Assembly: GCA_964006375.1 (NCBI GenBank)
Contig: OZ023264.1
Location: forward strand, 14,146,225 to 14,210,224
Length of the DNA: 64,000 nt
Direction of reading: 5' to 3'
Source of the DNA: Tillus elongatus
Taxonomy: Eukaryota; Arthropoda; Insecta; Coleoptera; Cleridae
Part shown: positions 1 through 11,032 of the stretch, in pieces
Layout of the letters: every line of letters begins with the position of its first letter
Numbering within the stretch: the first letter of the stretch is position 1
Program-made: the position numbers and the translations under genes
The notes under the pieces: generated by a model
Told to the model about the DNA's origin: nothing
Seen by the model: only the letters and a program-made list of their open reading frames with translations
The model's database searches: none

Positions 1-123
1 GTAAACTGAAGCACAACCTCACGCAGCACACTTCTAAGATGACACACACTTCGAAGATGACAAGTCAGATGAACCAGAACAGCAGAATTTACATACAAAA
101 ATGACAGTCTACAGAGAAGAAAT

Positions 124-555
124 GATTTTATTTCACCTGAAGTTCTTCTTGGATATCCAAAAGCAAAACCTAGGAAGCAATTTCAGAATAAGGCCAGAAA
201 AGGAAGTAGCAAAATTGTTACTCACACACCAGAGAAACTGGCAATAGAAGAAAAACATAAAGAGAAAGAAAGAACACTCTTAAAAAATCAAGGAAGACAA
301 AAAGAAAGATTTGTAACAAATCTGGTTCTGATGACTGATTTAGATGAGGTTGATGCTCAGTCTTTTATATCGGACGTTTCTTTGGATAAGTGGGATCCTC
401 TCGAAGATATAGAAAATGATCCAGAAAATTTGGAGAAGCCAAAAAAATAATCTTATGTGTTAGCTGAATTCAGTACCACGAAGAGAGTTTTTCATATTGG
501 AAAAGTTCTACAGGTCCAAAATGACACGGAATATGAAGTCTCCTTTTTACGAAGG
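124..555 (+). pseudogene. pogo/Tigger-like transposase, C-terminal part 1
   Basis: Reading from 124, the frame gives a proline/lysine-rich tail (SPEVLLGYPKAKPRKQ, then KARKGSSKIVTHTPEK) of the kind that follows the DDE core in insect pogo/Tigger transposases. An acidic stretch (DVSLDKWDPLEDIENDPEN) follows, then an in-frame stop at 448-450, and then the typical end segment YVLAEF...IGKVLQ...YEVSFLRR. Bases 35-123 carry related acidic sequence in another frame (DDTHFEDDKSDEPEQQ), so there is at least one frameshift. The catalytic DDE core is not in the window. A LINE inserted at 556 breaks the coding sequence, which resumes at 2059. It is a dead relic. Confidence 0.72.
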
Positions 556-2058
556 TCCTGACTCGTCTGTTTCAGACATCTTACAATAGAGGCATATTCC
601 CTAGTATCTGGAACACTGCTCGAGTACAACCTGTCCCAAGAAAGGAACCAAAGCGCTTCCTAGCAACTACAGGCCTATTTCTCTCCTTTCAGTCATCTCT
701 AAAGTGATGGAAAAGTATATAAACACCGAATTACTAAAATTCCTTGAAAAACACAGTCTAACCCACGACAGGCAGTATGGATTCCGTCAGCGCAGATCAA
801 CTGCCGACCTCCTTTCCTTTGTCACCCATTCTTGGAACAAGTCTATGGAGCTACACGATGAATCCCAGATTGTCGCTCTAGACATATCCAAAGCATTCGA
901 CCAGGTCTGGCACGCAGCGCTGCTTAATAAACTTCCGGGCTATGGCCTACCACCAAAACTCTGTACCTGGACAGCAAATTTCTTCTCCAACCAGGGTGTT
1001 TCTGTTGTCGTGGATGGCCATTCCTCTAAACTGTATCCAATTAATGCAGGAGTCCCTCAAGGTTCAGCTTTAGCCCATAATTCGTTTCTTCTCCACATCA
1101 ATGACCTCCTCTCTATCACATCCAACCCAGTTCACAGTTACGCGGATGACAGCACCCTCCACTCAAATATACAATATTCTAAGCCTGTCTCTTTAGTCCA
1201 ATTAGATGAGGATTGCAGACTCATGGAGGGTTATGTCTCTGTGGTTCTCCAAAAAATATTAGACTGGGGAAGTAGAAAATTTGTACAATTCAACTCCACC
1301 AAATCTCAATTTTGCTTTCTATCTCATAAGAGATACACCAGCCCTAGACCCATCACAATGAACAACCAAGTTATTTAAAGTAATGAGTCCTTTTCACTTG
1401 TTGGCATTTCTGTGGATCGAAATCTCAATTGGCACCAACATGTCACATCAATTGCAGAAGCGGCTGCTAAGAAATTAGGTTTCCTCTTCCGGGCTCGCAA
1501 ATACTTTTCACCAGCTAATCTCTATATCTTATATACTTCACAAATAAGGCCAAACCTCGAATACTGCTCCCACATCTGGGGTGCCTCTGCCGCTTCCACA
1601 CTCGCTATCCTGGACTCCATTCAGAAGAGAGCTATATGTCTCATCGGTGACCCTACCCTCACCCAAAGGCTGACATCCCTTGCCACGGATGTGCTGTTGG
1701 TGACCTCTCTCTTTTTTATAGATATCTGCACGGGCACTGTTCAGAAGAGCTTTCTTCCATAGTTTCTCCACCTGCTGCCCCCAACAGATCTACGAGGGGA
1801 ACAGAGCGAATGCACCCTTTTACTGTCCAGGTCACCAGACATAGAACATCTTGTTATGCCCGCTCTTTTGTCCCGAGGACTTCCAAGTTGTGGATTTCCT
1901 TGCCCGCACATGTTGTTTTTCCTTCTCCGAACCTTCAAGTCCAGAATTAACAAGTTGTCTCTTTCCTCCTTATTGACACCCACGGTACGATAGTATTTAG
2001 GCTGTGAGTTCTCGTGGTGTGTTGTTGAAAAAAAAAATGAAAAAAAAGCCAAACAAAT
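556..2058 (+). mobile_element. LINE-A copy 1, 5'-truncated jockey-like retrotransposon
   Basis: The insert begins mid-element at the reverse transcriptase (RT) N-terminus and runs to the family's 3' end (ctcgtggtgtgttgttg plus an A-rich tail). The main open frame, 704-1378, has LDISKAFDQVWHAALL (RT motif A), GVPQGSALA (motif B) and the catalytic SYADDST (motif C). It stops at a TAA (1376-1378) where sister copies read Gln (caa). The RT C-terminal region continues at 1412-1762 (NLNWHQHVTSIAEAAAKK, LEYCSHIWG). Endonuclease and ORF1 are missing. It sits inside a pogo transposase. Confidence 0.9.
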
Positions 2059-2216
2059 AAAAATTATTTTATGTTTCCAGTTTGTCCTGATATATCTTAT
2101 ATAAAAAATAGCGACATTAAATGTGTCATGCCAACACCGACCCCAGTAGGCAAGACCAAAAGAGAAACCGCTTTCTGAACTTTGGTATTGGCTTTCGTAA
2201 TTATAATATTCGTTAA
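2059..2216 (+). pseudogene. pogo/Tigger-like transposase, C-terminal part 2
   Basis: Directly after the LINE-A A-tail the frame reads KNYFMFPVCPDISYI and KNSDIKCVMPTPTPVGKTKR, which is the expected continuation of the FLRR end of the part at 124-555. A TGA at 2176 and a one-base shift precede the final residues (NFGIGFRNYNIR, stop at 2214). The two halves therefore once formed a single transposase tail. Confidence 0.7.
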
Positions 2217-2660
2217 AGCAGATTTTTGTATTTTCATTAAACGAATTTTATTATTAGTCTCAATAAAAAAATTTAACTACATAATTTTAACTCTTTAATA
2301 AATTTTACCTTTATAACAGAAAAGTCTTCTTCAAGATTAAACCGCTATGTTTTAAAATTCAGTGAAACAACCTAATTTTATACATACTAGTGGTCAATTT
2401 TGCATTGTCTTAAGATGGCTCAGGTTCAGGGCCACCTTGAGACAAAAGTATAGAAAATAAAAAAAAATTAAGAAACTTTAAATGTTGTATATTTTAACCT
2501 TCATAATACATATTTATGTGGGTAGTACTCTAAAGTATCACCGTGATGTCAAAGAATGCCTAAATATTCCAAAGATGTGTTTAAAAAAAAAAAATGTAAA
2601 TTTTGTCTCAACGTGGCCCACTCTCCCCCACGTAATTTCCATAACAATCATTAATGCTTA
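2217..2660. other. AT-rich 3' flank of the pogo relic
   Basis: No coding sequence was seen. The stretch holds an imperfect inverted pair, agggccaccttgagacaaaa near 2430 and attttgtctcaacgtggccc near 2600, which could be the subterminal or terminal repeat of the pogo element. The match is imperfect and no partner exists upstream because the element's 5' end is outside the window. Confidence 0.35.
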
Positions 2661-2661
2661 G

Positions 2662-3050
2662 AAGAAAATCCACACGCAATTCGAGAATTACATTTTCAAG
2701 AACAGTCTCCTGCTAACATATGGGCTGGATTCCTTGATGATTTATATTTCATAGGTCAATGCTTCTTAACAGTGGAAGTTATCATTGGTTTCGAGAAGAG
2801 GGTTTGTACGTTTTACTCAAAAATGTGCTGGTTTCCACTTATAAAGGAACCGTTGTTTCGGCATGATGGTGCCCCAGTATATCTTTTAGCGTTCAAGTCC
2901 AAGAACTTTTAAACAAAACTTTTACCAATCGATGTACTATCAACGAAGCTGTGAATCAGACTGTTCATTGTTGGCAGAAGGTCAGTTATATACAATAAAA
3001 TGTGGTAGCCAAAATCAAACCCCGTAGAACAGCCACATTAATTTTTAATT
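2662..3050 (+). pseudogene. mariner/IS630-type transposase relic (family 1)
   Basis: A broken frame reads NPHAIRELHFQEQSPANIWAGF, then after a shift FRHDGAPVYLLAFKS. The NPH...VWAGI and HDGAP...F pattern around the second catalytic Asp is typical of a widespread insect Tc1/mariner-superfamily transposase. Frameshifts and a stop after KSKNF show it is dead. A second relic of the same family lies at 59040-59450. Confidence 0.6.
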
Positions 3051-3059
3051 CATTTGTTG

Positions 3060-3720
3060 AAACACATCATTGACAACAATATACAAGCAGTGCTCCTTTA
3101 GAAAACTAGATACCCATAGGCATAGTTTCAAAGGCTACTCCGTATGATGGAAGTTTATTAATTGCTTTATCAGTGGAAAAATGTCGAAAATAATCAATTG
3201 GGGAGAACAGATCAGTTCCACAAAAACAGTGTCTGGTATGCTGTTATTCATATTTATCTGCGAAAGAGACCTAAATTGAAGGTTCTTGGTGTTCTGACTT
3301 TTATGTATTCTTCCTCTACTCTGTGGCTTCATTTCTCCCATGTTGATAAGGTTGTTTTCAAGTTGAAGTATCAATGGGTGGAAAAACGTTTTCTACAAGA
3401 CTATTGGTCAAGAGTGGTTCAAACTAATTAGGGCTTTGCACATTAATTTCTGTATTAAAAGGCGAAGATGTAGCAGACAGTACCTAAAGAAACTTCATTG
3501 GTTATGTTAGCAACATTTGGGTTATTATCATCATCATTTCCTGATTCTAAACCACTTAATTTTTCTAAAATTTCAGGCACAGGAGTAGGTAAAGAATTAG
3601 CGCGCTACTGGAAGAGAATAGTGGCTCTTTAGTCATCTCCAGAGCCTGAAAGAGGCACATAAGTGTTTTTCATATTCACATATCATCTCCAATCGAGTTT
3701 TTAATTGCTTTTCTCAATAT
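3060..3720 (-). pseudogene. piggyBac-like N-terminal relic, uncertain
   Basis: On the minus strand, fragments such as DLFSPIDYFRHF and VAFET resemble the start of the piggyBac (DDE_Tnp_1_7) fold, usually written P-x-x-YF...E-TN. An upstream acidic stretch (PEILEKLSGLESGNDDDNN, around 3600-3520) resembles the acidic N-terminus of such proteins. Frameshifts are frequent and no catalytic residue is visible. It could instead be unrelated low-complexity sequence. Confidence 0.35.
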
Positions 3721-4060
3721 AACATTTGTACTGGATGAAATCCCAGTCTACCCATAACAAAATAATTTTATTGATTCCTATATTTATGCACAAGCCAGAT
3801 AAGTAAAAAATTGTTAGTATAACCAACTTGTTTGGAGGCCTAGGCTTAGCATTAAATGGATACAAACTTTTTGTAAATCAACATGTCGTTCACTTGGCAA
3901 TTTGTACCTAATATGCAGATACATCCATACAAAAAATTAACTTTCATTGAACTTGGCAGGGTATTCCTTTGGGTATATCTAGATTCAAACATAGATTGTG
4001 GATGAACTTAGAAAGAGAGGTGCTTTGAAATGTATACCTGTGTATGACTATACCTCAACT
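3721..4060. other. unassigned spacer
   Basis: AT-rich sequence between the piggyBac-like relic and an RNase-H LINE. I recognise nothing in it. Confidence 0.5.
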
Positions 4061-4063
4061 TTA

Positions 4064-5050
4064 CAGTGGAAATCGCCGACCGCGAGGCATGGCGAGAGGA
4101 GACGCCGGGCATACCACGGGACACGCTCGTCTGGTTCACGGACGGATCCGGCGGTGAGCGTGAGACGAGGGCAGGTGTTTACTCGAAAGGACCGAGGGTA
4201 AGTCATAGTATTTCCCTCGGAGCCCATGCCACGGTGTTCCAGGCCGAGATGTACGCCATCCTGCACTGTGTGCGGGAGAACAAGAGGAGGGGCTACACCA
4301 ACAAGCGGATCCTCATAGCCACAGATAGCCAGGCAGCCCTTAAGGCACTAAGTAGCCCACAGGTAAATTCCTGACTGGTGAGTGAGTGCCGAGACGAGAC
4401 GGGCGACCTGGCTGGGCAGAATGAGGTGACCCTCATCTGGGTGCCGGGTCACTCGGGGGTCAAAGACAATGAAGAAGCTGAGTCTCGCGAAGAGAGGGTC
4501 AGCAGAACCATTTAAGGGACCAGAACCGGCTCTGGGCGTGACAAAGAGCACCGCCAGGGGAGCCATTAAGTCCTGGGTCAGAAACCAACACAAGGTGTAC
4601 TGGGCAGACTGTCCAAGGCTCAGACATGGGAAGTCAATAATTGATGGACCCAGTTCAAAGAGAGCTGTGGAGCTGCTAAATCTTAGCAGAGGACAGCTCA
4701 GAAACACAACAGGTCTCTTGACGGGACACATGGCCGTCAAGAAACACCTGCATAAAATGAGGCGGTTCGAAGGGGACCTCGCATGCAGACTCTGCGGCGA
4801 GGAGGAGGAATCAGCCCAGCACATCTTGTATGAGTGTAAAGCTCTGGACTGCAAAAGACAACTGATCTACGGTCAGTCTAGACCGGAGACAGAGCAATAT
4901 AAAACTTCACCCTACCAATCGCTGTGCAGACTAATTCAAGGCACAGTGATTTTGGAATGGGTGAGTAAGACTAAGGGTATGCACAATCAGCCAAAGGTTG
5001 CAGTGCTATCGGGGCGGCAGGGCCGTGGACGAGCCCTGAGGGGAAAAAAA
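4064..5050 (+). mobile_element. LINE-R copy 1, RNase H domain and C-terminus
   Basis: This is the 3' third of an I/R1-type LINE. 4066-4374 encodes RNase H: VWFTDGSGG (first Asp), FQAEMYAIL (Glu) and ATDSQAALKAL (Asp). A TGA (4372-4374) interrupts it; the domain continues as LIWVPGHSGVKDNEEAE near 4435. 4469-5113 encodes the tail with a zinc knuckle, CRLCGEEEESAQHILYEC (CCHC spacing). The element ends at gagccctgagggg plus A's; the same terminus is seen at 51133 and 53541. RT and endonuclease are missing through 5' truncation. Confidence 0.88.
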
Positions 5051-5265
5051 ATCACTAGATCTTGGATTAAAAGTTACAGTAATAAAAACAGCAATAAAAC
5101 TGTATCAAAGTAGTGCATGTAATATAAACATTGAGTACCTACTTACCGGTATCTGTTCCCGCAACTTCTTTTGGTCAGTAATTATACTTAGAGTGGCGTC
5201 AGCTGAAGCTTTCTACCTCTTTAAAATGGTGTGTAGATACAAGTAGGGTGTACTTGACCACAAAA
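5051..5265. other. unassigned spacer between two RNase H relics
   Basis: No feature was recognised. The frame from LINE-R copy 1 remains open to 5113 past the A-run, but this looks fortuitous. Confidence 0.4.
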
Positions 5266-5640
5266 TAGAGTGGCTTCTACACCTTTTCCTCTCGGACAGT
5301 CGGGCAATATTAAATACACTAAAACCTTTCAAAACAGACTAAACTGGCCTGGAACTGCAAAAAATCCTAGAAGCAACTGGCTAAGAACAACAAAGTAACT
5401 TTGATGTGGGCATCAGAGGCATTGAAGGAAATAAGGAAGCAGATGGCTTTGCAAAAACGGCAGCAACAACACCATTCTTTGGTCCAGAGCCCCATTGTGG
5501 ATTAACAAAATGAAATGAACTTGATACTTGTGAGAAGAACAAAATGCTATCATATTGGAAAAAAACTCCAGGCTTAAGGCAAGCATAACGGTTCGTCAGA
5601 GTTCCGAAGGAAGTTTATGGTAGAATCAAATGCTAGAAAT
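5266..5640 (+). mobile_element. older RNase-H LINE relic related to LINE-R
   Basis: Broken frames read LFSDSRAIL (the TDS/SDS motif) and then GIRGIEGNKEADGFAKTAATT followed by PFFGPEPHCGLTK, matching the PGHSG-x-x-GNEEAD-x-LAK end of the RNase H fold and the GPEPALGVTK segment seen in LINE-R copy 1. Several stops and shifts make it older than its neighbour. Confidence 0.65.
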
Positions 5641-5699
5641 ATAATACATGTATCTCATATAAGCTCAAACAATGTTTAAGATAATTATAAATATCTGAC

Positions 5700-6090
5700 C
5701 TAGTATTGTAGCAGCTGTTTTACATGCTCCTCTGTGATATCCCTATGTTTGAATATATACACCAAAATTTCATATACATAAATCGGTGTTGCTGCTAGAA
5801 CACCTAGCTTTTTGAAAGCTCCCCTACCACAATCCTTAAAATTCAAGCCTAATAAAAATCTTATCACCTCTTTGTGTATCAGAAAAACTCTGTTGAAATC
5901 CACACTGCCGCCCCAGAAAATGATGCCATATCTCAAATGACTTAAAAAATTTGCATGGGAAACAGTTTTCATTGTCTTAGAAATTCTTCTTGTGTAACAA
6001 GCCCGCCCCAACTTGTCTATATGAGCGGACCAACTCAAGACGTCATCAACATAAATACCCAGTAAACTGACAGAAGATGCGAACAGCACC
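5700..6090 (-). mobile_element. LINE-C-like fragment, RT C-terminal region
   Basis: A 130-codon minus-strand frame reads LLGIYVDDVLSWSAHIDKLG, HLRYGIIFWGG and IHKEVIRFLLGL...CGRGAFKKLGVL. These are the conserved post-RT segments of jockey/CR1-like LINEs and resemble LINE-C at 17445-18590. The fragment begins right at the 3' end of LINE-A copy 2, so the two are abutting insertions or rearranged pieces. Confidence 0.7.
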
Positions 6091-6091
6091 A

Positions 6092-7745
6092 ATTTTTTTT
6101 AAACACACCACGAGGGCTCACAGCCTATCGTACCGTGGGTGTCGACGAGGAGGAAAGAGGCAACTTGTTAATTCTGGACTTGGAGGTTCGGAGGAGAAGG
6201 AAAAACATGTGTTGGCAAGGAATTCCACAACTTGGAAGTCCTCGGGACAAAAGAGCGGGCATAACAAGATGTTCTATGCCTGGTGACCTGGACAGTAAGA
6301 GGGTGCATTCACTCTGTTCCCCTGATAGATCTCTTGGGGGCAGCAGGTGGAGGAACTATGGAAGAAAGCTCCTCTGAGCAGTGCCCGTGCAGATATCTAG
6401 AAAAGAGAGAGAAGTCACCAACGGCACATCGGTGGGCAAGGGATGGCAGCCTTTGGGTGAGGGTAGGGTCACCGATGAGACGTATAGCTCTCTTCTGAAT
6501 GGAGTCCAGGATAGCGAGTGTAGAAGCGGCAGCGGAACCCCAGATGTGGGAGCAGTATTCACGGTTTGCCCTTATTTGTGAAGTATATAAGGTATGGAGA
6601 TTAGCTGGTGAAAAGTATTTGCGAGCCTGGAAGAGAAAACCTAATTTCTTAGCAGCCGCTTCTGCAATTGATGTGACATGTTGGTGCCAATTGAGATTTC
6701 GATCCACAGAAATGCCAACAAGTGAAAAGGACTCATTTCCTTGAATAACTTGGTTGTTCATTGTGATGGGTCTAGGGCTGGTGTATCTCTTATGAGATAG
6801 AAAGCAAGACTGGGATTTGGTGGAGTTGAATTGTACAAGATTTCTACTTCCCCAGTTCAATATTTTTTGGAGATCCAGAGAAACAGAACCCTCCATGAGT
6901 CTGCGATTATCATCTAATTGGGCTAAAGTGACAGGCTTAGAATATTGTATATTTGAGTCGAGGTTGCTGTCATCCGCATAACTGTGAACTGGGTTGGATG
7001 TGCTAGAGAGGTCATTGATGTGGAGAAGAAACAAGTAGGGGCTAAAGGGGTTTAGAGGAATAACCATCCACGACAAGAGAAATGCTCTGGTTGGAGAGGA
7101 AATTTGCTGTCCAGGTACAGAGTTTTGGTGGTAGGTCATAGGCCGGAAGTTTATTAAGCAGCGCTACGTGCCAGACCTGGTTGAGTGCTTTGGATATGTC
7201 TAGAGCGACAATCTGGGATTCACCGTGTAGTTCCATAGACTTGCTCCAAGAATGGGTGACAAAGGAAAGGAGGTCGGCAGTTGATCTGCGCTGACGGAAT
7301 CCATACTGCCTGTCGTGGATTAGACTGTGTTTTTCAAGGAATTTTAGTAATTCGGTGTTTATATACTTTTCCATCACTTTAGAGACGACTGAAAAAAACA
7401 GGCCTGTAGTTGCTAGGAAACGCTTTGGATCCTTTCTTGGGGACGGGTTGTACTTGAGCAGTTTTCCAGTTCTAGGGAATATGTGTCTATTGTAAGATGT
7501 CTGGAACAGACGAATCAGGACAGGAGCAAGTTCTGGTGTGCATTTTTTGAGAACAATTGCTGGGATCTCGTGAAACTTTCCTGGTATTAAGAGAAGAGAG
7601 CATATTTTGTACCTTTTTAGTTTTGAAAATGATATCCGTCATTTTATGCGCGACATTGGGGACTGTTGGTAGTTGAACATTTGGAGGTGGGTTGAGAGTA
7701 GAATTGCTGGCAAATAACGAGGCAAAAAGTTCAGCCTTGCCCAGA
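6092..7745 (-). mobile_element. LINE-A copy 2, 5'-truncated, RT region
   Basis: On the minus strand from 7745: the segment upstream of RT (KAELFASLFASNSTLN), RT motifs LDISKALNQVWHVALL (motif A with Asn for Asp) and SYADDSNL, then the post-RT region to the 3' end at 6092 (the complement of aacacaccacgagggct). Frameshifts near 7140 and 7042 and an altered motif A make it non-functional. Its 5' junction falls inside a piggyBac transposase at 7746. Confidence 0.88.
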
Positions 7746-8485
7746 TAGTTCCTACAGTTTGACAATGTATTTGTGTTTTTTATTTTTTATGGACTGGTGG
7801 AAATGCAATCTTCCACGCCACAGCATCATGGATTTGTCGATACAAATATTTTTATCTGGTACATAGTTTTCATGCATAATATTATTCAAATTATTTAGTA
7901 TTGGTCTCACCTTGTACAATCTGCCGGCAGATGGTATTGAGTTATCAACCAAATGAAAATAACAAAGTAACAACTGGAATTGATTTCGACTCATATTTGA
8001 GCGTCAAAACTTTACATTATTAAGCTTGTTTGTGCTCCAGTAATGTTCAATTGATGGAAAAGAACAAGGCCCCATTTGTAACAAAAGTCCAATAAAAATT
8101 TTCATCTCTGCAGCACTGATGTCCACTTTGATACCATGTTAGATTTTTTTTATTGCTTTGAGTTTTGCAATTTCTAGCGCAGCATATAAATTAGTTTGTT
8201 CGACCAGTATGGCAAGAAACTCTTCAGAAAAAAATAAGTCCACCAGCGTTTGCACTGTAAAATTTTATGTATCCAATTTCACATCAACATTTTCTTGGAA
8301 AATAAATAATTCAGGATTTTGTTGAATTTCTGTCCACAAATTATAATTCGCATTTGATGTTGTTGCTTGGGAATCATCGTCATTATCATCAGGTTCCGAG
8401 ACGACTTCATCTTCACTATCACTTGACTTCTCAGTAGGTTCATAATCGCTACTGTCGTTACCATCCTCGCCACATAACTTCGCGA
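7746..8485 (-). pseudogene. piggyBac transposase, part 2 (acidic region to mid core)
   Basis: Read on the minus strand from 8485: LAKLCGEDGNDSSDYEPTEK, a D/E/S-rich tract, NYNLWTEIQQNPELF, then after a stop VQTLVDLFFSEEFLA, QTNLYAALE, VDISAAEMKIFIGLLL, and finally MSRNQFQLLLCYFHLVDN, YVPDKNICIDKSMMLWRGR and KNKKHKYIVKL. This order matches the N-terminal half of piggyBac DDE_Tnp_1_7 proteins; DKSMM is where the family has D-E-S-M. Stops (e.g. after VKLDT) show decay. It joins in frame to the start at 9458-9532 across a LINE-B insertion and is cut at 7746 by LINE-A copy 2. Confidence 0.85.
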
Positions 8486-9457
8486 GTGCCGCAGGGTTCC
8501 ATACTCGGTCCATTACTGTTTAATATATTTATTGACCCTAAACATGTTCCTTTTTTAATGTATGTAGACGATATTAAGATTTTCTCAAATATTTCAAGTG
8601 TTGACTGTTTGCAGCTTCAGAACTGTCTTCAGATCCTTGATGAATGGTGTTGTCGGAGTGGTATTTCTATGAATGTTTCCAAGTGTTGTGTGATGTCTTT
8701 TACTCGAAATAAGCACGCAGTTACTTTCGGGTACAATATAAGAGGGCTTCCACTTGATCGCCCCGAGACCTTGGAATTGTTTTTGATTGTACCCTATTTT
8801 TTAAACCACACTATGAGCAGACTGTCAGTTCTGCTTACAAAACTCTTGTTTCTGATAAGAAACAGCAAAAATTTCTCACAGACCGACACCCTCTTCGTGC
8901 TCTTTCGTTGTTTGGTTAGGTCCCAAATTGAATATGGCTCAGTTGTGTGGGCTCCTACTTATGAGATACGTGGCCAGTCTAGAATCAGCGCAAAGGAAAT
9001 TTCTTAGCTTTCATGAGGATGGTCGATATCCTTCTTTTGGTTTTCCTCAGGAAAGTTTACTTCATCGCTTTAGTTTGTCGATGTGCAGGCAGTGCAGTTT
9101 CCTTATATTTTTATACAAACTGGTTAATTCTGTGTTCAATTGCCCTAGTTTGCTTCAGCAACTTAATTTCAATGTGCCTCGTATTGCAGCACATTTTCCA
9201 GGCACATTCTATCTCCAGACTGCTCGTACGTGATTGCTGCGATCGTCTCCAATTTACCAGATGTGCAATGATTACTCTGTATTGCAAGACCGCCTAGATA
9301 TCTTCTCATGTAATATATCAGAGATAAAAATGTTTTTCAAAGCGATCTAATTTGTGAATCTCTTTTGTGTAGTTTGTTTGTTATTATGTTTTGTGTATTG
9401 GCCCATCCCTAATTTGGCTTTTGAGCTGTTGGATGGTGTATGAATAAATAAATAAAT
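8486..9457 (+). mobile_element. LINE-B copy 1, RT second half to 3' end
   Basis: From 8486 the frame gives VPQGSILGPLLFNIFID (RT motif B), LMYVDDIKIF (catalytic motif C) and VRSQIEYGSVVWAP. A frameshift near 8950 moves to VASLESAQRKFLSFHEDGRYP and the C-terminus. The 3' end is tgaataaataaataaat at 9441-9457, the same tail type as LINE-B copy 2. It is strongly 5'-truncated and sits inside the piggyBac coding region in the opposite orientation. Confidence 0.85.
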
Positions 9458-9532
9458 CTCGTCAAATTCTGAATCACTTAGATTAGCGTAGTACTCAAGT
9501 TCATTTTGAGTCAGTGGTCTTTTCTTACCCAT
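9458..9532 (-). pseudogene. piggyBac transposase, part 1 (N-terminus)
   Basis: The minus-strand ATG at 9532 starts MGKKRPLTQNELEYYANLSD followed by SEFDE, a very typical piggyBac-family N-terminus. After E the frame is interrupted by LINE-B; joined to 8485 it continues in frame with LAKLCGEDG. Confidence 0.8.
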
Positions 9533-9689
9533 ATTGGGTTCTTGATAATTTAATTATAACAATAATTATAAAACAACACACTTAAGAAAGACGTAAATGT
9601 GATGCACTCGACAATATCCGAGATACTACTGACGAATACGGACGCATATATCTGATTCAGCTTTAGTGAAGCGACAGGTCTAAGCGTGT
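9533..9689. other. 5' flank of the piggyBac relic
   Basis: Short AT-rich leader with TTAA motifs. No certain terminal inverted repeat was seen. Confidence 0.3.
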
Positions 9690-10450
9690 CTGTTGTGTCC
9701 TGATATTGCTAAAACTCATCCTCAATCTCCCTGAGTTCACCCTATCCATCCTTAGTCGGCAATACCCCCCCCCCCATGCCCCTCACAGCAACTAGAGGTG
9801 CAGAGACGGCACTGGTATCCAAGTGAGAGTTGTCATGGAGCAGAAGAGTTGCTGTGTTATCAACAACTGTCAGGTGAAATGAGAACTGTCATCAAACATA
9901 CAGTAGACCAGATCACTAATCAAGTGTAATCGAGCATCACAGGAAGATCGCCTGACCCGCGGTACGTAGTCAAGACCCACGGTTGTCTCCATTGACACGT
10001 GGACAGGTTAGTGAGCCTCATTGTGCGAGAACCAACCTCTCGATGAGCGACTGATCCAGGCTAGTAGAAATCCAGTCAACCACGGCAGCAACATAACGCA
10101 AGCTTCACAGTCATCACCTGGACACGTGAACCACCTTGTCCCTTTGGACGAAGCCCCAGGTACCAGCGACACCACCGAGTGTTGACCACAGCGAGCACAG
10201 CAATTGTCCAATTGTAAGTCCCCTTTTTACATTGTACCCCCCTTATTAGTTCACAACATTCATTGTAACTTATATTAAATTATTATTGTTTTGCCACGTG
10301 TAGTTATTACAAATCTGTACCTACAAGAACAGTTCCTCTGGTCCTTCATGCTAACCCATCTGAATCGAACAGTGTCTGTGTACGAATTAACTCGCAGTTG
10401 GCTTCCACGAAGAGATTTCTGTTACATAAGCCAACTACGAGATAATTCAT
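9690..10450 (+). mobile_element. LTR-like repeat, copy 1
   Basis: A GC-richer stretch shares blocks with 54380-55210: cctgacccgcg, cacctggacac, gtgagcctc, ccagcgacatc-like text, tttgtaagtc, the ttattattgttttgccacgtgta block and tggtccttc. The order of blocks is conserved. The second copy continues into tttggtccctcgagccgg, which resembles the leader of BEL/Pao retrotransposons; that assignment is inference. No gag or pol coding sequence was seen here. Confidence 0.4.
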
Positions 10451-10483
10451 AAGACCTTTTTTTTTAATACATTTTTTATGCTT

Positions 10484-10614
10484 TTAGTGAATTTTTGTAG
10501 AAAAAATTCACTAATGGGGAGATCCCAACTTTTGAAAAAATGTTTGCAATTGAGCGCGAACTAGGACCCCTAAAACCTATAGCCAGGGTCAGTTTCAATT
10601 TGTATATGTTTGTG

Positions 10615-10713
<99 letters not shown>

Positions 10714-11032
10714 CACACAGATAACTCAAAAAATAATGGGCCGATTTTGATAAAATTTGGCATGTACCTTCCTTTTGTAAATGGCTTGGATAAGTTCGTT
10801 AGTCGAGAAAATCGAACGAGGTTTTCCGGGAAAATTTTGAATGTTCATTCGAAAAAAAAATTTCTCAAAAAATTAAAAAGCTATGATAACCAAATTTGGT
10901 GGTTAGGTTTATGATATAAAAGTAAACTATACACCAAAATTTAGATTTATATGTTACAAGAAAAAATTTATAAAAAAATATTGTCAGATCATTTCTATGA
11001 AAATTCACTACCATAACGCACTTGCTGCGTCC
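10484..11032 (-). mobile_element. TA-core element, near full length
   Basis: Read on the minus strand it starts ggacgcagcaagtgcgttat (11032 down), passes a block ending gagttatc, then the (TA)n core (10617-10709), then aactgaccctggctatagg...tagttcgcgctca, and ends in the hairpin at 10485-10513 (tagtgaattttt/aaaaaattcacta). It has no open reading frame. About 550 bp long. I do not recognise the superfamily. A terminal hairpin next to an asymmetric end would suit a Helitron or a small non-autonomous element. Confidence 0.55.
10617..10709. repeat. (TA)n microsatellite, core of the TA-core element
   Basis: Roughly 93 bp of alternating TA between conserved flanks of the element above. Confidence 0.95.
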
